A stretch of 64,000 bases of DNA from SHZI01 sp041396045 (GTDB lineage: Bacteria > Pseudomonadota > Gammaproteobacteria > Steroidobacterales > GCA-2729495). The notes beneath the pieces are model-generated. The model had not been told where the DNA came from. It worked only from the letters and a program-made list of their open reading frames with translations, and searched no databases. Within the stretch, counting starts at the first letter, position 1. Each line of letters opens with the position of its first letter. The position numbers and the translations under genes are program-made. Shown one piece after another: positions 37,283 through 46,837 of the stretch. Location: assembly GCA_041396045.1 (NCBI GenBank), contig JAWKZI010000009.1, forward strand, positions 61,212 to 125,211, given 5' to 3'.

Positions 37283-38611
37283 ATGACATGCGACCTGATC
37301 ATCGTGGGCGCCGGTCCGGGTGGCTGCATGGCTGCACGGAAGGCCGCACGGGCCGGCCTCAAGGTGCTTGTCATCGAGAAGCTGAAGGAAGCTGGCAGCG
37401 TCACCCGCTTTTGCAGCCGGTTGCTGCGACTGGGCGATGGTGGATTTTCCTCCGATGAGCCGATCACCGACGTCAACGTCCAGCGGGCAACCTGCACGAT
37501 CGACGTGGGCGCACCCGGCAAGCATGTGATTCGCATGCACGGCTTGCCCGACGATGCCTCATTCGACTATGCCGGGGAACTCGATCCCTGCTTCAACGAG
37601 ACCTGGGTATCACCCTCCGGCGCCAGCTTTGATCGCGAACGGACCAGCCGCGCCATCGATGGCTTCGTGGTGGACAAGGAGGTCATGCTGCATGGCCTGC
37701 TCGATGACGCCGCTGCTGATGGTTGCAGGATCCGGGCTGGTACCCGGTGCCTGTCGATCGAAGACACGGACGACGGCGTCAGACTCAAGGTCAAGACGAC
37801 AGCCGGCGAAGAAACCCTGCTGGCGAAGCGCGCCATCCTGGCCGATGGATCCTTTTCGTCACTGGCTGCGCAACTGGGATTCAACGAAGGGCGCGGTGCA
37901 GGCCCTGGAAAGCTCCGGTTCATGAGTTTCATCCTGGATCGTTGTGATGTGCCATTCGGCCAGATGCGTCGGGTGCGCTTTAGCCAATCCTCGATTCACA
38001 AAGGCTTCCTGCACGTCGGCCCGTGGCCGCCCGGCCTGTGGGAAATCAGTTGCTCGGCACCGGTGGCAAGCCCGGTGAGACTTCCGCAGGTACTCGACAC
38101 CTTTGTACATGGCTCGGCATTCTCCGGCATGTTCAAGCGAGCGACCATCGTCGACCGGCAGGGCTGCAGCATGGATCTGCGGCCGCCCGTCCGGGACGCT
38201 GCGCGGGGTAACGTAATTTGCATCGGTGACAACCTGGCCTATGCCGAGACCGCCATCAAGGGTGCATTCGGTTGCGGGTACATGGCCGCTGAGGCCACTG
38301 CGAAAGCGCTGGACGGCAAGCCGGGCAATGCCGAGTACAACGACTACTGGACGCACGCCTTCAATTTCTTCAGCCCGCAATACAATTCACGCAGCAGGCG
38401 GTTGCCGTCGATTCCGGCAGTGCTGGATGATGCCGAGACAGACAGTCTGTATGCCTGGCTCACCGCGAACGGCATTCATGGCATGCCGGCAGACATCCTG
38501 CCTGCCAACCGGAGCCAACTGACCGCAGACTTGCCAGGCATTGCCGGAAAGCTTTTTGGCGGCCACCAGAGCACGCGGAAGCCGAATCTGAGTGGTGAAG
38601 AGGACGCGTAA
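37283..38611 (+). CDS. FAD-dependent oxidoreductase, geranylgeranyl-reductase-like
   Basis: 442 residues from ATG 37283. The N-terminus has the dinucleotide fold LIIVGAGPGGCMAARKAARA. The second FAD contact is NVICIGDNLAYAETAIKGAF with a following GCGYMAAEA, as in the geranylgeranyl reductase/tryptophan halogenase group. The N-terminal loop SVTRFCSRLLRLGD contains a Cys that is often conserved in such proteins. Follows the receptor after 151 bases on the same strand. Substrate unknown; it could act on the ligand of the receptor. Confidence 0.72.
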   Translation: MTCDLIIVGAGPGGCMAARKAARAGLKVLVIEKLKEAGSVTRFCSRLLRLGDGGFSSDEPITDVNVQRATCTIDVGAPGKHVIRMHGLPDDASFDYAGELDPCFNETWVSPSGASFDRERTSRAIDGFVVDKEVMLHGLLDDAAADGCRIRAGTRCLSIEDTDDGVRLKVKTTAGEETLLAKRAILADGSFSSLAAQLGFNEGRGAGPGKLRFMSFILDRCDVPFGQMRRVRFSQSSIHKGFLHVGPWPPGLWEISCSAPVASPVRLPQVLDTFVHGSAFSGMFKRATIVDRQGCSMDLRPPVRDAARGNVICIGDNLAYAETAIKGAFGCGYMAAEATAKALDGKPGNAEYNDYWTHAFNFFSPQYNSRSRRLPSIPAVLDDAETDSLYAWLTANGIHGMPADILPANRSQLTADLPGIAGKLFGGHQSTRKPNLSGEEDA

Positions 38612-38688
38612 GGCGGCTGGATCAACACGTCGGCGAATGTGCTCAAGTCATGACTCATGTGCATGGTTAGATCGTTGGGGCTCCGTAT

Positions 38689-39573
38689 GTGAACACTGCA
38701 GGACGTACGGCACTGATCGTGGGCTGCGGATATGCCGGCCTCCGTTTCGGTCGACAGTTGGCTGCAATGGGCGTCCGGGTCGTCGGCACAACCCGCAGAT
38801 CACATCGGCCCGACATGCAGGCAGCAGGCCTCGAGGTGCTTGCCGGAGAACTGCATGACGCCGCTGTACTCGCTGCCATCAGGCAACTGAGGCCATCGTT
38901 GGTGGCCTACTTCGTGCCGCCCCGGCGCGGCAACGACCCGTTGCCCACAGTTATGGGTGCAAGTACTCATCCCGCACTCGACGCCTTCCTGTACGCGAGC
39001 AGCAGCGGCGTATACGGCGATCGCGCCGGTGGCTGGGTGGACGAGACCACGCCGATCGGTAACAGCGACGGCAACAGCGGCACCGGTGACCCGCTCCGCG
39101 CCGCTGCTGAGCGCGTCTTGCTCGAGGCGAGTCAGCACGACGTCCCGGGCCGGGTGTGTCGCATCACCGGCATCTATGGCCCGGGGCGCACCCTGCGTCG
39201 CTTGCTGGCGACCGGAAACTACGCGCTCATCGACGGCCACGATGTCTGGGTCGGGCGCATTCATGTTGATGATCTGGTCTCAGGTCTGGTGGCAGCCTGG
39301 ATCCGCGGGCGGAATGGTTCCGTGTACAACATGGTTGATGACAGGCCACATCGAGCCTCGGAATTTGCCAACCTTTCCGCAGACTTGAACAATTTACCTC
39401 GGCCAACCGTCATTAGCGAGGCTGAAGCCAGGCAGCGCTATGACCGGGCCGAATTGCGCCTCAAACTTGCCAGCAAGCGCGTTCGGCACATGCTTCTAAA
39501 GACCGAGCTTGGGGTGGAGCTGAAATATCCTTCCTATCTGACGGGACTGCCAGCATCCCTGGTTGCCGGATAA
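38689..39573 (+). CDS. Extended SDR, NAD-dependent epimerase/dehydratase (YeeZ-like)
   Basis: 294 residues from GTG 38689. Rossmann motif LIVGCGYAGLRFGRQLA; active-site region YASSSGVYGDRAGGWVDET with the Ser and Tyr of extended SDRs, followed by TGDPLRAAAERVLLEA, where an Arg stands at the usual Lys region. GRIHVDDLVSGLVAAW is the later family motif. Resembles E. coli YeeZ, whose substrate is not settled. A single gene after the flavoprotein. Confidence 0.75.
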   Translation: MNTAGRTALIVGCGYAGLRFGRQLAAMGVRVVGTTRRSHRPDMQAAGLEVLAGELHDAAVLAAIRQLRPSLVAYFVPPRRGNDPLPTVMGASTHPALDAFLYASSSGVYGDRAGGWVDETTPIGNSDGNSGTGDPLRAAAERVLLEASQHDVPGRVCRITGIYGPGRTLRRLLATGNYALIDGHDVWVGRIHVDDLVSGLVAAWIRGRNGSVYNMVDDRPHRASEFANLSADLNNLPRPTVISEAEARQRYDRAELRLKLASKRVRHMLLKTELGVELKYPSYLTGLPASLVAG

Positions 39574-39604
39574 GCACTTCGCGGCGGGGCGTTGGCAGCT
39601 TCGC

Positions 39605-41796
39605 TTATCGATATTTCTTTCGGCCCAGCCGCAAGGCATTGGCAACCACGGACACTGAACTCAGGCTCATCGCCAGAGCAGCGATCATCGGGCTCAGCAA
39701 CAGGCCGGTCAGCGGGTACAGCACACCCGCCGCGACCGGCACGCCCATTGCGTTATAGAGAAACGCAAAGCCCAGGTTCTGCTTCATGTTGGCGACGGTG
39801 TCGGTGGAGATGGTCCGAGCCCGCATGATGCCGCGCAGATCGCCTTTCACCAACGTAACCTGCGCGCTGGACATTGCCACGTCAGTGCCTGTGCCCTGGC
39901 GATCCCCACACGGCGCCGGCCAGTGCGGGTGCGTCGTTGTCCCCGTCGCCGGCCATCGCGACCTTGTGTCCTTCGGCTTGCAACTTCCGCACCAGCTCGA
40001 TTTTGTCCTGCGGACGGACCTCGCCGTGAACCTCGTCGATATCCAGGGCGGCTGCGACTGCCTGAGCCGTGGTGACGCCATCGCCCGTCAGCCATCACAA
40101 TGTTCAGGCCGGCCTCGTGCAATGATTTGATGGCATCGGCAGTGGTGGCCTTGATCGGGTCGGAGACGGCGAGCAGGCCGGCCAAAGCGCCATCGACTGC
40201 CAGATACATGACGCTGGCACCGGCCCTGCGCAGCTTTTCGGCTGGAATGGAAAGAACGGAGGCATCCACTCCGACTTCGTCCATCAGGGCGGTGTTGCCG
40301 ATCGCCAGCGTGGCGCCCCCCACCTTGCCGCGTACGCCGATGCCGGTGGACGACTCAAAGCTCTGCGGCGTTTCCAGCGTCAGGCCACGATCACGGGCCT
40401 CGGCAACGATGGCGTCCGCCAGCGGGTGCTCGCTGCCCTGATCGAGGCTGGCTGCGAGGCGCAGCACCTCCTGCTCGCTGAACCCGTCAGCCGCCAGGGT
40501 GGAGTGGAACACCGGGCGTCCCTCGGTGAGGGTTCCTGTCTTGTCCACAATCAGGGTGTCGATCTTGCGCAGGTTCTCAATGGCTTCGGCATCCCGGAAC
40601 AACACACCTTCCCGGGCGGCACGGCCGGTTGCCACCATGATCGACATCGGCGTGGCCAGACCCAGCGCGCAAGGGCAGGCGATGATCAGCACTGAAATCG
40701 AGTTGAGAACCGCGAAGGTCCACGACGGTTCTGGCCCGAACAGTCCCCAGACGAAAAAGGTCGCGACGGCGATCGCAAGGACTGCCAGTACAAACCAGAA
40801 CGAGACCTTGTCGGCCATGCGCTGCATCGGCGCCCGCGAGCGTTGTGCCTGTGCGACCAATTGCACGATCTGCGACAGTACCGTTGCCGAACCCACTTTC
40901 TCGGCCCGGATCACCAGGCTGCCGGTGCCGTTGAGGGTCGCGCCGATCACGCTGGAACCAACGCTCTTCTCAACCGGGATCGGTTCCCCGGTCAGCATCG
41001 ACTCGTCAACATTGGAGCGACCTTCGATCACTTCGCCGTCTACCGGCACCTTCTCACCAGGACGCACCCGCAGGCGATCACCCACATGGACGTGGCTGAG
41101 TTCGATATCCTCCTCGTTGCCATCGTCACGCAGGCGTCGTGCGGTCTTTGGTGCCAGTCCCAGCAGGGACTTCAGCGCTGTCGATGTCTTCGAACGAGCG
41201 CGCAGTTCGAGGAGTTGGCCGAGCAAGGTTAGCGTGACGATAACTGCGGCAGCCTCGAAGTAGACCCCCACGCGGCCGTGTTCATGGAATGACTCCGGGA
41301 ACAGATCCGGTGCGATGGTGGCAACAATGCTGTAGCCGAACGCCGCGCCAACACCAATGCCGATCAGCGTCCACATGTTCGGGCTGCGGTTGCGGATCGA
41401 CTGCAGGCAGCGAACGAAAAACGGTGCCCCGGCCCACAACACTACCGGGAGGGTCAACACCAGCTCGATCCAGGTCCGGGTTTCCACCGGCAGCGCGGGG
41501 AAGTAGTGGCCGAACATGGCCAGCACCAGCACCACGGCCGTCGCTGGCAAAGTCCACCAGAAACGACGGCTGAAGTCGCGCAGTTCGGGATTGTCCTCGT
41601 CATCCAGCCCCGGCATTTCGGGTTCCAGCGCCATGCCGCAGATCGGGCAGATGCCAGGACCTTGCTGGCGCACTTCCGGATGCATCGGGCAGATGTACAT
41701 GGTCCCGTCCGGTGATTGTGCGGGCGCAGTGTCGTCGGTGATTTGAGTGTGATCCCCGTGGTTGGGGGAGTTCGTGTGGTTGTTGCCGGTATTCAT
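39605..41796 (-). CDS. copA: Copper-exporting P1B-type ATPase, frameshifted
   Basis: Pumps Cu(I) across the inner membrane. ATG 41796. The N-terminus is not a ferredoxin-like HMA domain but a heavy-metal-binding segment with YICPMHPEV and GICPICGMALEP (Cys36, 50, 53). The transmembrane CPC motif (IACPCALGLATP), phosphorylation site DKTGTLTEG and nucleotide-binding SEHPLADAI follow. Two indels (about 40090 and 39900) break the hinge region, after which SSAQVTLVKGDLRGI and MKQNLGFAFLYNAMGVPVAA complete the last helices. The total length is normal. Confidence 0.87.
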
Positions 41797-41913
41797 GCAT
41801 TCCCCCGAGACAGACGGCGATGAGCCCTTGTCGTAGGATACGCTCACACGTTGTACGACACGTCCGGGTCGTTGCAGTACGCGACAGCGCGACAACGCGA
41901 CAAGGAGAAAATA

Positions 41914-43107
41914 ATGGACTTCAGCGCGAGCGCACCGGCCCGCCCGGCGACGATCCGCACCACTAACGGCGCTTCCTTGCTGCTTGCTGCAGCCGGTTTC
42001 ATCATCAGCTTCGGCGCCATCGGTGCCCCGGCCGATGCGACCGACTGGAAGTTCAGCGGCGATCTGCGCGCTGGTTACTTTGCCAGTGAAGGAACGGCTC
42101 GCGACGGCACCAAATACAACCTGGACGCATTCAACGCCCGCCTCCGGCTGGCGTTTGAGCGGTCTCTCGGCGAGGGCTGGACTGCGCGCACCCGGGCGGC
42201 AGGCCGTTTTAGTACGGAGCAGCGTGGCACTGATGTGTACCTGCATACCTACGCACCCACCCGCACCGGCGCCGCATTCGGCGACATCACTCTGGACGAA
42301 GGCTATCTTGGCTACCAGGCGCCGGAAGACGGGCTGCGTCTGCGCGTCGGGCGTTTCCAGACTGGCTTCACGGTCCCCGGCGTAGCGTCCAAGAGTCTAG
42401 ATCGCAATGACAGCCCCAACACCGATGTGAACTGGACAGACGGCATCCAGCTGGACATGCCAGTGGCGGGTGGTTGGCGCGGTCACGTGATCGGTCAGTA
42501 TCGCAACGCCAGGGGCAGCGGTGGTGTCGCCTATGCGCCGCTGGACTTCAGTGATTCCGACAGCCGTGTCACGCTGTTCCTTGGCCTGGAGAACCGGCAT
42601 CGGCTGGGTCCGATCACGCAGCGGATGCTGTCGCTGACCTGGATGCCGGACAGCCTGGCCGACCGTGGATTGGCCGAGCCCTCGCGCAAGGACTACGTCA
42701 CTGTCGATGCTCGCACTGCTGCGGAATGGCCGCTTGGGGCCAGCGGCCCCAGGCTGGTCGTCGGCGCCGAGGTCGGTTACGCAATGAATACTCAGCAGAG
42801 CAGGGCCGCCGGAACCGGTGGCACCGGTGATGTGGGGGGGCTGGCGTGGCAGGTGCAGGCGAGCATTTACGACTTCGCTCCGAAGCACAATATTGGCGTG
42901 GCCCTCGGCCAGGCCGATGCCGGCTGGCTGATCTCGCCCGACTACCGACCCAACGTCAGCCTGGCGGAGATCAGATACCAGTGGCAGTTTCTGCCCAGGA
43001 CGTCCATGGAAGCACGGCTGCGCAAGCGCCGCGAACTGGAATATCCCGCCGACTCACGTGCGCGGGTCGACCGCGACCTGTATGTGCGGGTGACGCAGAA
43101 ATTCTGA
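41914..43107 (+). CDS. Outer-membrane porin-like protein
   Basis: 397 residues from ATG 41914 with AAGGAG six bases before. The signal peptide is about 45 residues long (AAAGFIISFGAIGAPADA). The mature part is a beta barrel: WKFSGDLRAGYFASEG, RLRLAFERSLGEGW, LRLRVGRFQTGF and YVRVTQKF with the C-terminal Phe. Divergent from copA, which could imply a link with metals, but no metal motif is seen. Cargo unknown. Confidence 0.7.
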   Translation: MDFSASAPARPATIRTTNGASLLLAAAGFIISFGAIGAPADATDWKFSGDLRAGYFASEGTARDGTKYNLDAFNARLRLAFERSLGEGWTARTRAAGRFSTEQRGTDVYLHTYAPTRTGAAFGDITLDEGYLGYQAPEDGLRLRVGRFQTGFTVPGVASKSLDRNDSPNTDVNWTDGIQLDMPVAGGWRGHVIGQYRNARGSGGVAYAPLDFSDSDSRVTLFLGLENRHRLGPITQRMLSLTWMPDSLADRGLAEPSRKDYVTVDARTAAEWPLGASGPRLVVGAEVGYAMNTQQSRAAGTGGTGDVGGLAWQVQASIYDFAPKHNIGVALGQADAGWLISPDYRPNVSLAEIRYQWQFLPRTSMEARLRKRRELEYPADSRARVDRDLYVRVTQKF

Positions 43108-43147
43108 GGGATCTGCGCACGCTGCTGAACAGCCAATTCGACATGCT

Positions 43148-44452
43148 TTAGAACGCGACGCTGCTTTTCAGTCCGATCACGAAAGCATTGTTGTTCTGGC
43201 TGGTGCCGCCGGGGTGCAGGACGTACTGCAGGTTTGGACGCAGGGTGATCGAGGGCAGCGGGCTCCAGCCGTAGAACATTTCGGCGACGTATTCATTGCC
43301 GTCCTTGACCAGTCCGGGAGTGTCCGGGTTCACCTGGTTGTACAACCGTTGATAGTCGGCGGCGCGGCTGTTGGCGTGGGTGGCACCGATCGCAAAACCG
43401 ACGGTGTCGGCGGCGCGTTTGAACAACCCCTTGTATTCCATGCCCAGTGCGATCTGCCGGTCGGTGGCTGAGGTGTCACGGTCGGCCTGTGTCACATTGA
43501 GAAAGACAGTGGCGCCAGCGCCGTTGGCCGTGCCGCTGATTTGTTGCTGGAAGCTCAGGTACGCGCCATAGCGATGATCGTGCTGCAGTGCCGGGTCGCC
43601 GCTGAGCGCAATTGGCTGATGATGGATGTCCCAATACAGATCAGGGCCGTCGGCGGTGCTGTACCAGACCCCTGCCTTGTAGTTGCCCGGGCGATCGTTG
43701 AACACGGGTTGCCAGACGAACTCTACCGGTATCAAGGCGCCCGTAGTGCCGCTGGGGAAATCAAGCTTCCAGCCGTTTCGGCGTGCGTAGCTGTCGTCCA
43801 CATAGTTCGGATTGACCTGGTAGGCGCCAATCTGCACATAGGTGCGATCAGTCGTTTGGAGCTTGAGTCGGGTCGCCCACTGACTGGTGGGCCAGTTTAC
43901 CCAGTAGTCGCCCACCAGGTTGCCCGGCTGCGCGCCGCAGAAAGTGAGGTTCTGGAAATTGCAGGAGAAGCTGTCGAAGTCTTCGCCGACGGGCAGCCGG
44001 CCGATTCGCCAGTCCAGCTTGCCGGCAAGAAATGTCTGACTCAGCGCGAAAAGCGTGAGATGCAAGGTCTGGCCACGCCCGTACACTTCCTGCAGCAGCT
44101 GGTTGTTGCCGATTTGCGCATCGGCACCCAGATCCCGGCCATTGCGATCGGTGTAGACGATCTGGAAGGTGCCACCTTTCCAGCCCCACAAGGTTTCAAG
44201 GTCTAGACTTGCGCCGAATTGCCACTGGTCGGCATAGCGGGTGAGATGTTGTGTGCCGCCCGTGACGTTGTGAGCTACTTCGCTGACGTATCCGGCATCA
44301 AAGATGATCCCTTGAGCGGCAAGACGGCTGCGGCTGCCGTTCCAGTCGCCAAGCAGGTAAGGACTTTCAGTGGCCCACGCCTGCACCCCCAGGCTCGTAC
44401 AGCAGAGTATGGCGACGGGTGCGAGCGTATTCCTGAAAAGTTCGATACTCAT
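43148..44452 (-). CDS. oprB: OprB-family carbohydrate-selective porin
   Basis: 434 residues. Signal peptide to about 27, then the OprB start YLLGDWNGSRSRLAAQGIIF. Family strands include GIIFDAGYVSEVAHNVTGG, LFALSQTFLAGKLDWRIGRL, FCGAQPGNLVGDYWVNWP and the C-terminal AFVIGLKSSVAF. OprB barrels let glucose and other sugars across the outer membrane. Divergent from the three-subunit sugar dehydrogenase, whose substrate it may supply to the periplasm. Confidence 0.85.
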   Translation of the reverse strand: MSIELFRNTLAPVAILCCTSLGVQAWATESPYLLGDWNGSRSRLAAQGIIFDAGYVSEVAHNVTGGTQHLTRYADQWQFGASLDLETLWGWKGGTFQIVYTDRNGRDLGADAQIGNNQLLQEVYGRGQTLHLTLFALSQTFLAGKLDWRIGRLPVGEDFDSFSCNFQNLTFCGAQPGNLVGDYWVNWPTSQWATRLKLQTTDRTYVQIGAYQVNPNYVDDSYARRNGWKLDFPSGTTGALIPVEFVWQPVFNDRPGNYKAGVWYSTADGPDLYWDIHHQPIALSGDPALQHDHRYGAYLSFQQQISGTANGAGATVFLNVTQADRDTSATDRQIALGMEYKGLFKRAADTVGFAIGATHANSRAADYQRLYNQVNPDTPGLVKDGNEYVAEMFYGWSPLPSITLRPNLQYVLHPGGTSQNNNAFVIGLKSSVAF

Positions 44453-44637
44453 GGATGGTTCCTGATGCGGGTTGCGGTTGTACGCGGAGTGGGTGCACTA
44501 GAGCATCATTGCCATGGCGCAAGCAACGTGCAATTCTGAGCCCCTGTCGCATGCGATGCCGAATGCGGTTGTCACACGCAACCACCGCGATGCTGCTGTA
44601 TTCAGCGCGATACATGAAACTTCTCTGGAGTATTGCC

Positions 44638-45201
44638 GTGTCAGATGAGCAGCCACCCCGTTCAAGTCCGCCGCTTGCGCTTGCTGAACTGAGTCGCCGT
44701 CGTTTTCTTGCTGTCTCTGCACTGGCGGCATCAGCAGCCACTTCGGCGGCGGCGTTGGTCGCCGCAGCACCCGGTTTCGCCCAAGGCGCGGTCGCAAGAA
44801 CGGACAGCGATCCGGCATTTCTGGAACTGGCTCGCTTCCTCACCGGCAAGCCTGATCTGGATGCCCGCATCGCCGTACTTGCCCGCCAGGGGCTGATAGC
44901 CGCGGATCCGGCGTTTGCCGAGCGGTCTGCCGCACTGGAGCGCGCGATCAAGGAGGCCGAACTGACTGACGTGGATGCGTTTGCCGGGTCCGCCCTGTAT
45001 GCCGACGTCGGGCACAAGGCCACCGCAATCGCGGTGATTTCAGCGTTCTATCTGGGCCAGGTGGGCGAGGGCAACTCGGCGAAGTTCGTCAGTTTTGAAA
45101 AGGCCCTGATGTACGGGCCAACCGCAGGCGTGGTGGTGATTCCCACCTATACACTGGGTGGCCCGAATTACTGGGGCACGCTCACTGTGCCGAACGACTG
45201 A
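44638..45201 (+). CDS. Sugar/polyol dehydrogenase small subunit (gluconate 2-dehydrogenase subunit 3-like)
   Basis: 187 residues from GTG 44638 with GGAG seven bases upstream. A twin-arginine signal SRRRFLAVSALAASAA exports it folded to the periplasm. The later segment VISAFYLGQVGEGNSAKFVS and the end PTYTLGGPNYWGTL are typical of the small subunits of FAD-dependent glucose, fructose and sorbitol dehydrogenases. This subunit chaperones and stabilises the catalytic subunit. The two following genes complete the complex. Confidence 0.82.
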   Translation: MSDEQPPRSSPPLALAELSRRRFLAVSALAASAATSAAALVAAAPGFAQGAVARTDSDPAFLELARFLTGKPDLDARIAVLARQGLIAADPAFAERSAALERAIKEAELTDVDAFAGSALYADVGHKATAIAVISAFYLGQVGEGNSAKFVSFEKALMYGPTAGVVVIPTYTLGGPNYWGTLTVPND

Positions 45202-45222
45202 GCGACTCCAAAGGAGCCAAGC

Positions 45223-46820
45223 ATGACTACTAGCTACGATGCCGATGTCATTGTCGTCGGCTCCGGGTGCTGGGCAGCCTGGCGGCCCACAGCCTTGTTA
45301 CCGCGGGCAAGTCGGTGATCATTCTCGAAGCGGGGCCGCGCGTGCCGCGCTGGAAGATAGTCGAGAACTATCGCAATCGCCCCAACAAGCTCGATTACAA
45401 CGCACCGTATCCGGACCAGCCGTGGGCGCCGAAATCCTCAGGCGGCCCGTTTGCCGACGACTATCTGCAAAACATTGGTCCGTTCACGTTCAAGCCCGGC
45501 ATGTTGCGGCTGGTGGGTGGTACCACCTTGCATTATGCGGGTGCCGCCTGGCGTTACATCCCGAACGATTTCAAGGTGAAGACGCTATACGGAGTGGGGC
45601 GCGACTGGCCAATCGGCTACGACGATCTGGAGCCGTGGTACCAGTTGGCGGAAGAGGCGATGGGTGTCTCCGGCAGCAGCACGGATGATCAGAGTGGGCA
45701 GGGCGGTGGCGCATATCCGCCGCGCGCCAAGCCGTATCCGATGGCGATGCGGCCGTGGTCCCACTACACCAGGCGACTGGCCGAGACGTTCACCGCCGCC
45801 GGCTTCCATTTCATCGACGAGCCCAACTCCACCAATTCACGGCCGTACGATGGTCGGCCAGCCTGCAGTGGCCACAACAACTGCATGCCGATCTGCCCGA
45901 TTGGCGCGCTGTATTCGGGCGAGGTACATGCCTACAAGGCCGAGCGCGCCGGAGCCAGACTCCTGGAGAATGCGGTCGCATGGAAACTGGAGAAGGGTGC
46001 GGGCGGCAAAATCGTGGCGGTACATTACAAGTCGCCGGATGGCACATCGACCCGGCTCACCGCCAAGTATGTGATCGTCGCCGCGCACGGCGTGGAGACC
46101 CCCAAGTTGCTGCTGATGTCGGAGGTGGCCAATTCCTCCGACCAGGTCGGGCGCAATCTGATGGATCACACCGGCATTGCGCTGAACATGTCCGCCAAAG
46201 AGGCCTTGTGGCCGGGCCAGGGGCCCGTACAGCAGGGCGGCATATTTGATCGCCGCGATGGTGAACATCGCAAGCGATATGCCGCGATCAAACATTCGCC
46301 CCGCAATGGCGTGGTCAACCAGCTGGTAACTGAGCCACTGCTCAAGCAGGGCGTGATCGGCAGTGAGCTGGATCGGCGCATTCGCCACGACGCCGCGCGC
46401 TTTGTCGAGATTTCCACCACGTTTGAAGTGCTGCCGCATGCGCAGAACCGGATCACGCTGAGCGACAAGAAGGACGCGATCGGCTTGCCCAAGCCACAGA
46501 TCTACTACGACGTGGACGACTATTTCCGCGCCGCTGTCACGGTAGCGAAAGAGGACTACAAACGCTTCGTGACCCTGTTTGATGCCACCGTGATCAATGA
46601 CGACTCCGGTCTGCAGAATCGCGACCACATCATGGGCACCGTGATCATGGGTAGCGATTCACGCGACTCGGTGGTCGATGGCAATTGCCGCACGCACGAT
46701 CATCCCAACCTGTTTCTGGCCACCACGGGTGTGATTCCTGCCTCCGGCGTGATCAATCCGACCTTGACCGGAGCCGCGCTGGCCTTGCTTTCGGCCGATG
46801 TCATCCGCCGCGAAATATGA
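45223..46820 (+). CDS. FAD-dependent GMC sugar/polyol dehydrogenase catalytic subunit, frameshifted at the start
   Basis: ATG 45223, with AAAGGAG upstream, begins DADVIVVGSG. One G is missing in GGCTCCGGG(G)TG at about 45270; with it, the FAD motif GSGVLGSLAAHSL runs into the long frame. Other marks are GGTTLHYAGAAWRYIP, the cysteine cluster CSGHNNCMPICPIGALYSG, which in this family holds a [3Fe-4S] centre, RNLMDHTG, the catalytic His in HIMGTVIMG and the final NPTLTGAALALLSADVI. Oxidises a sugar or polyol in the periplasm and passes electrons to the cytochrome subunit. Confidence 0.85.
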
Positions 46821-46837
46821 GACAGCGAGGAACGCCC

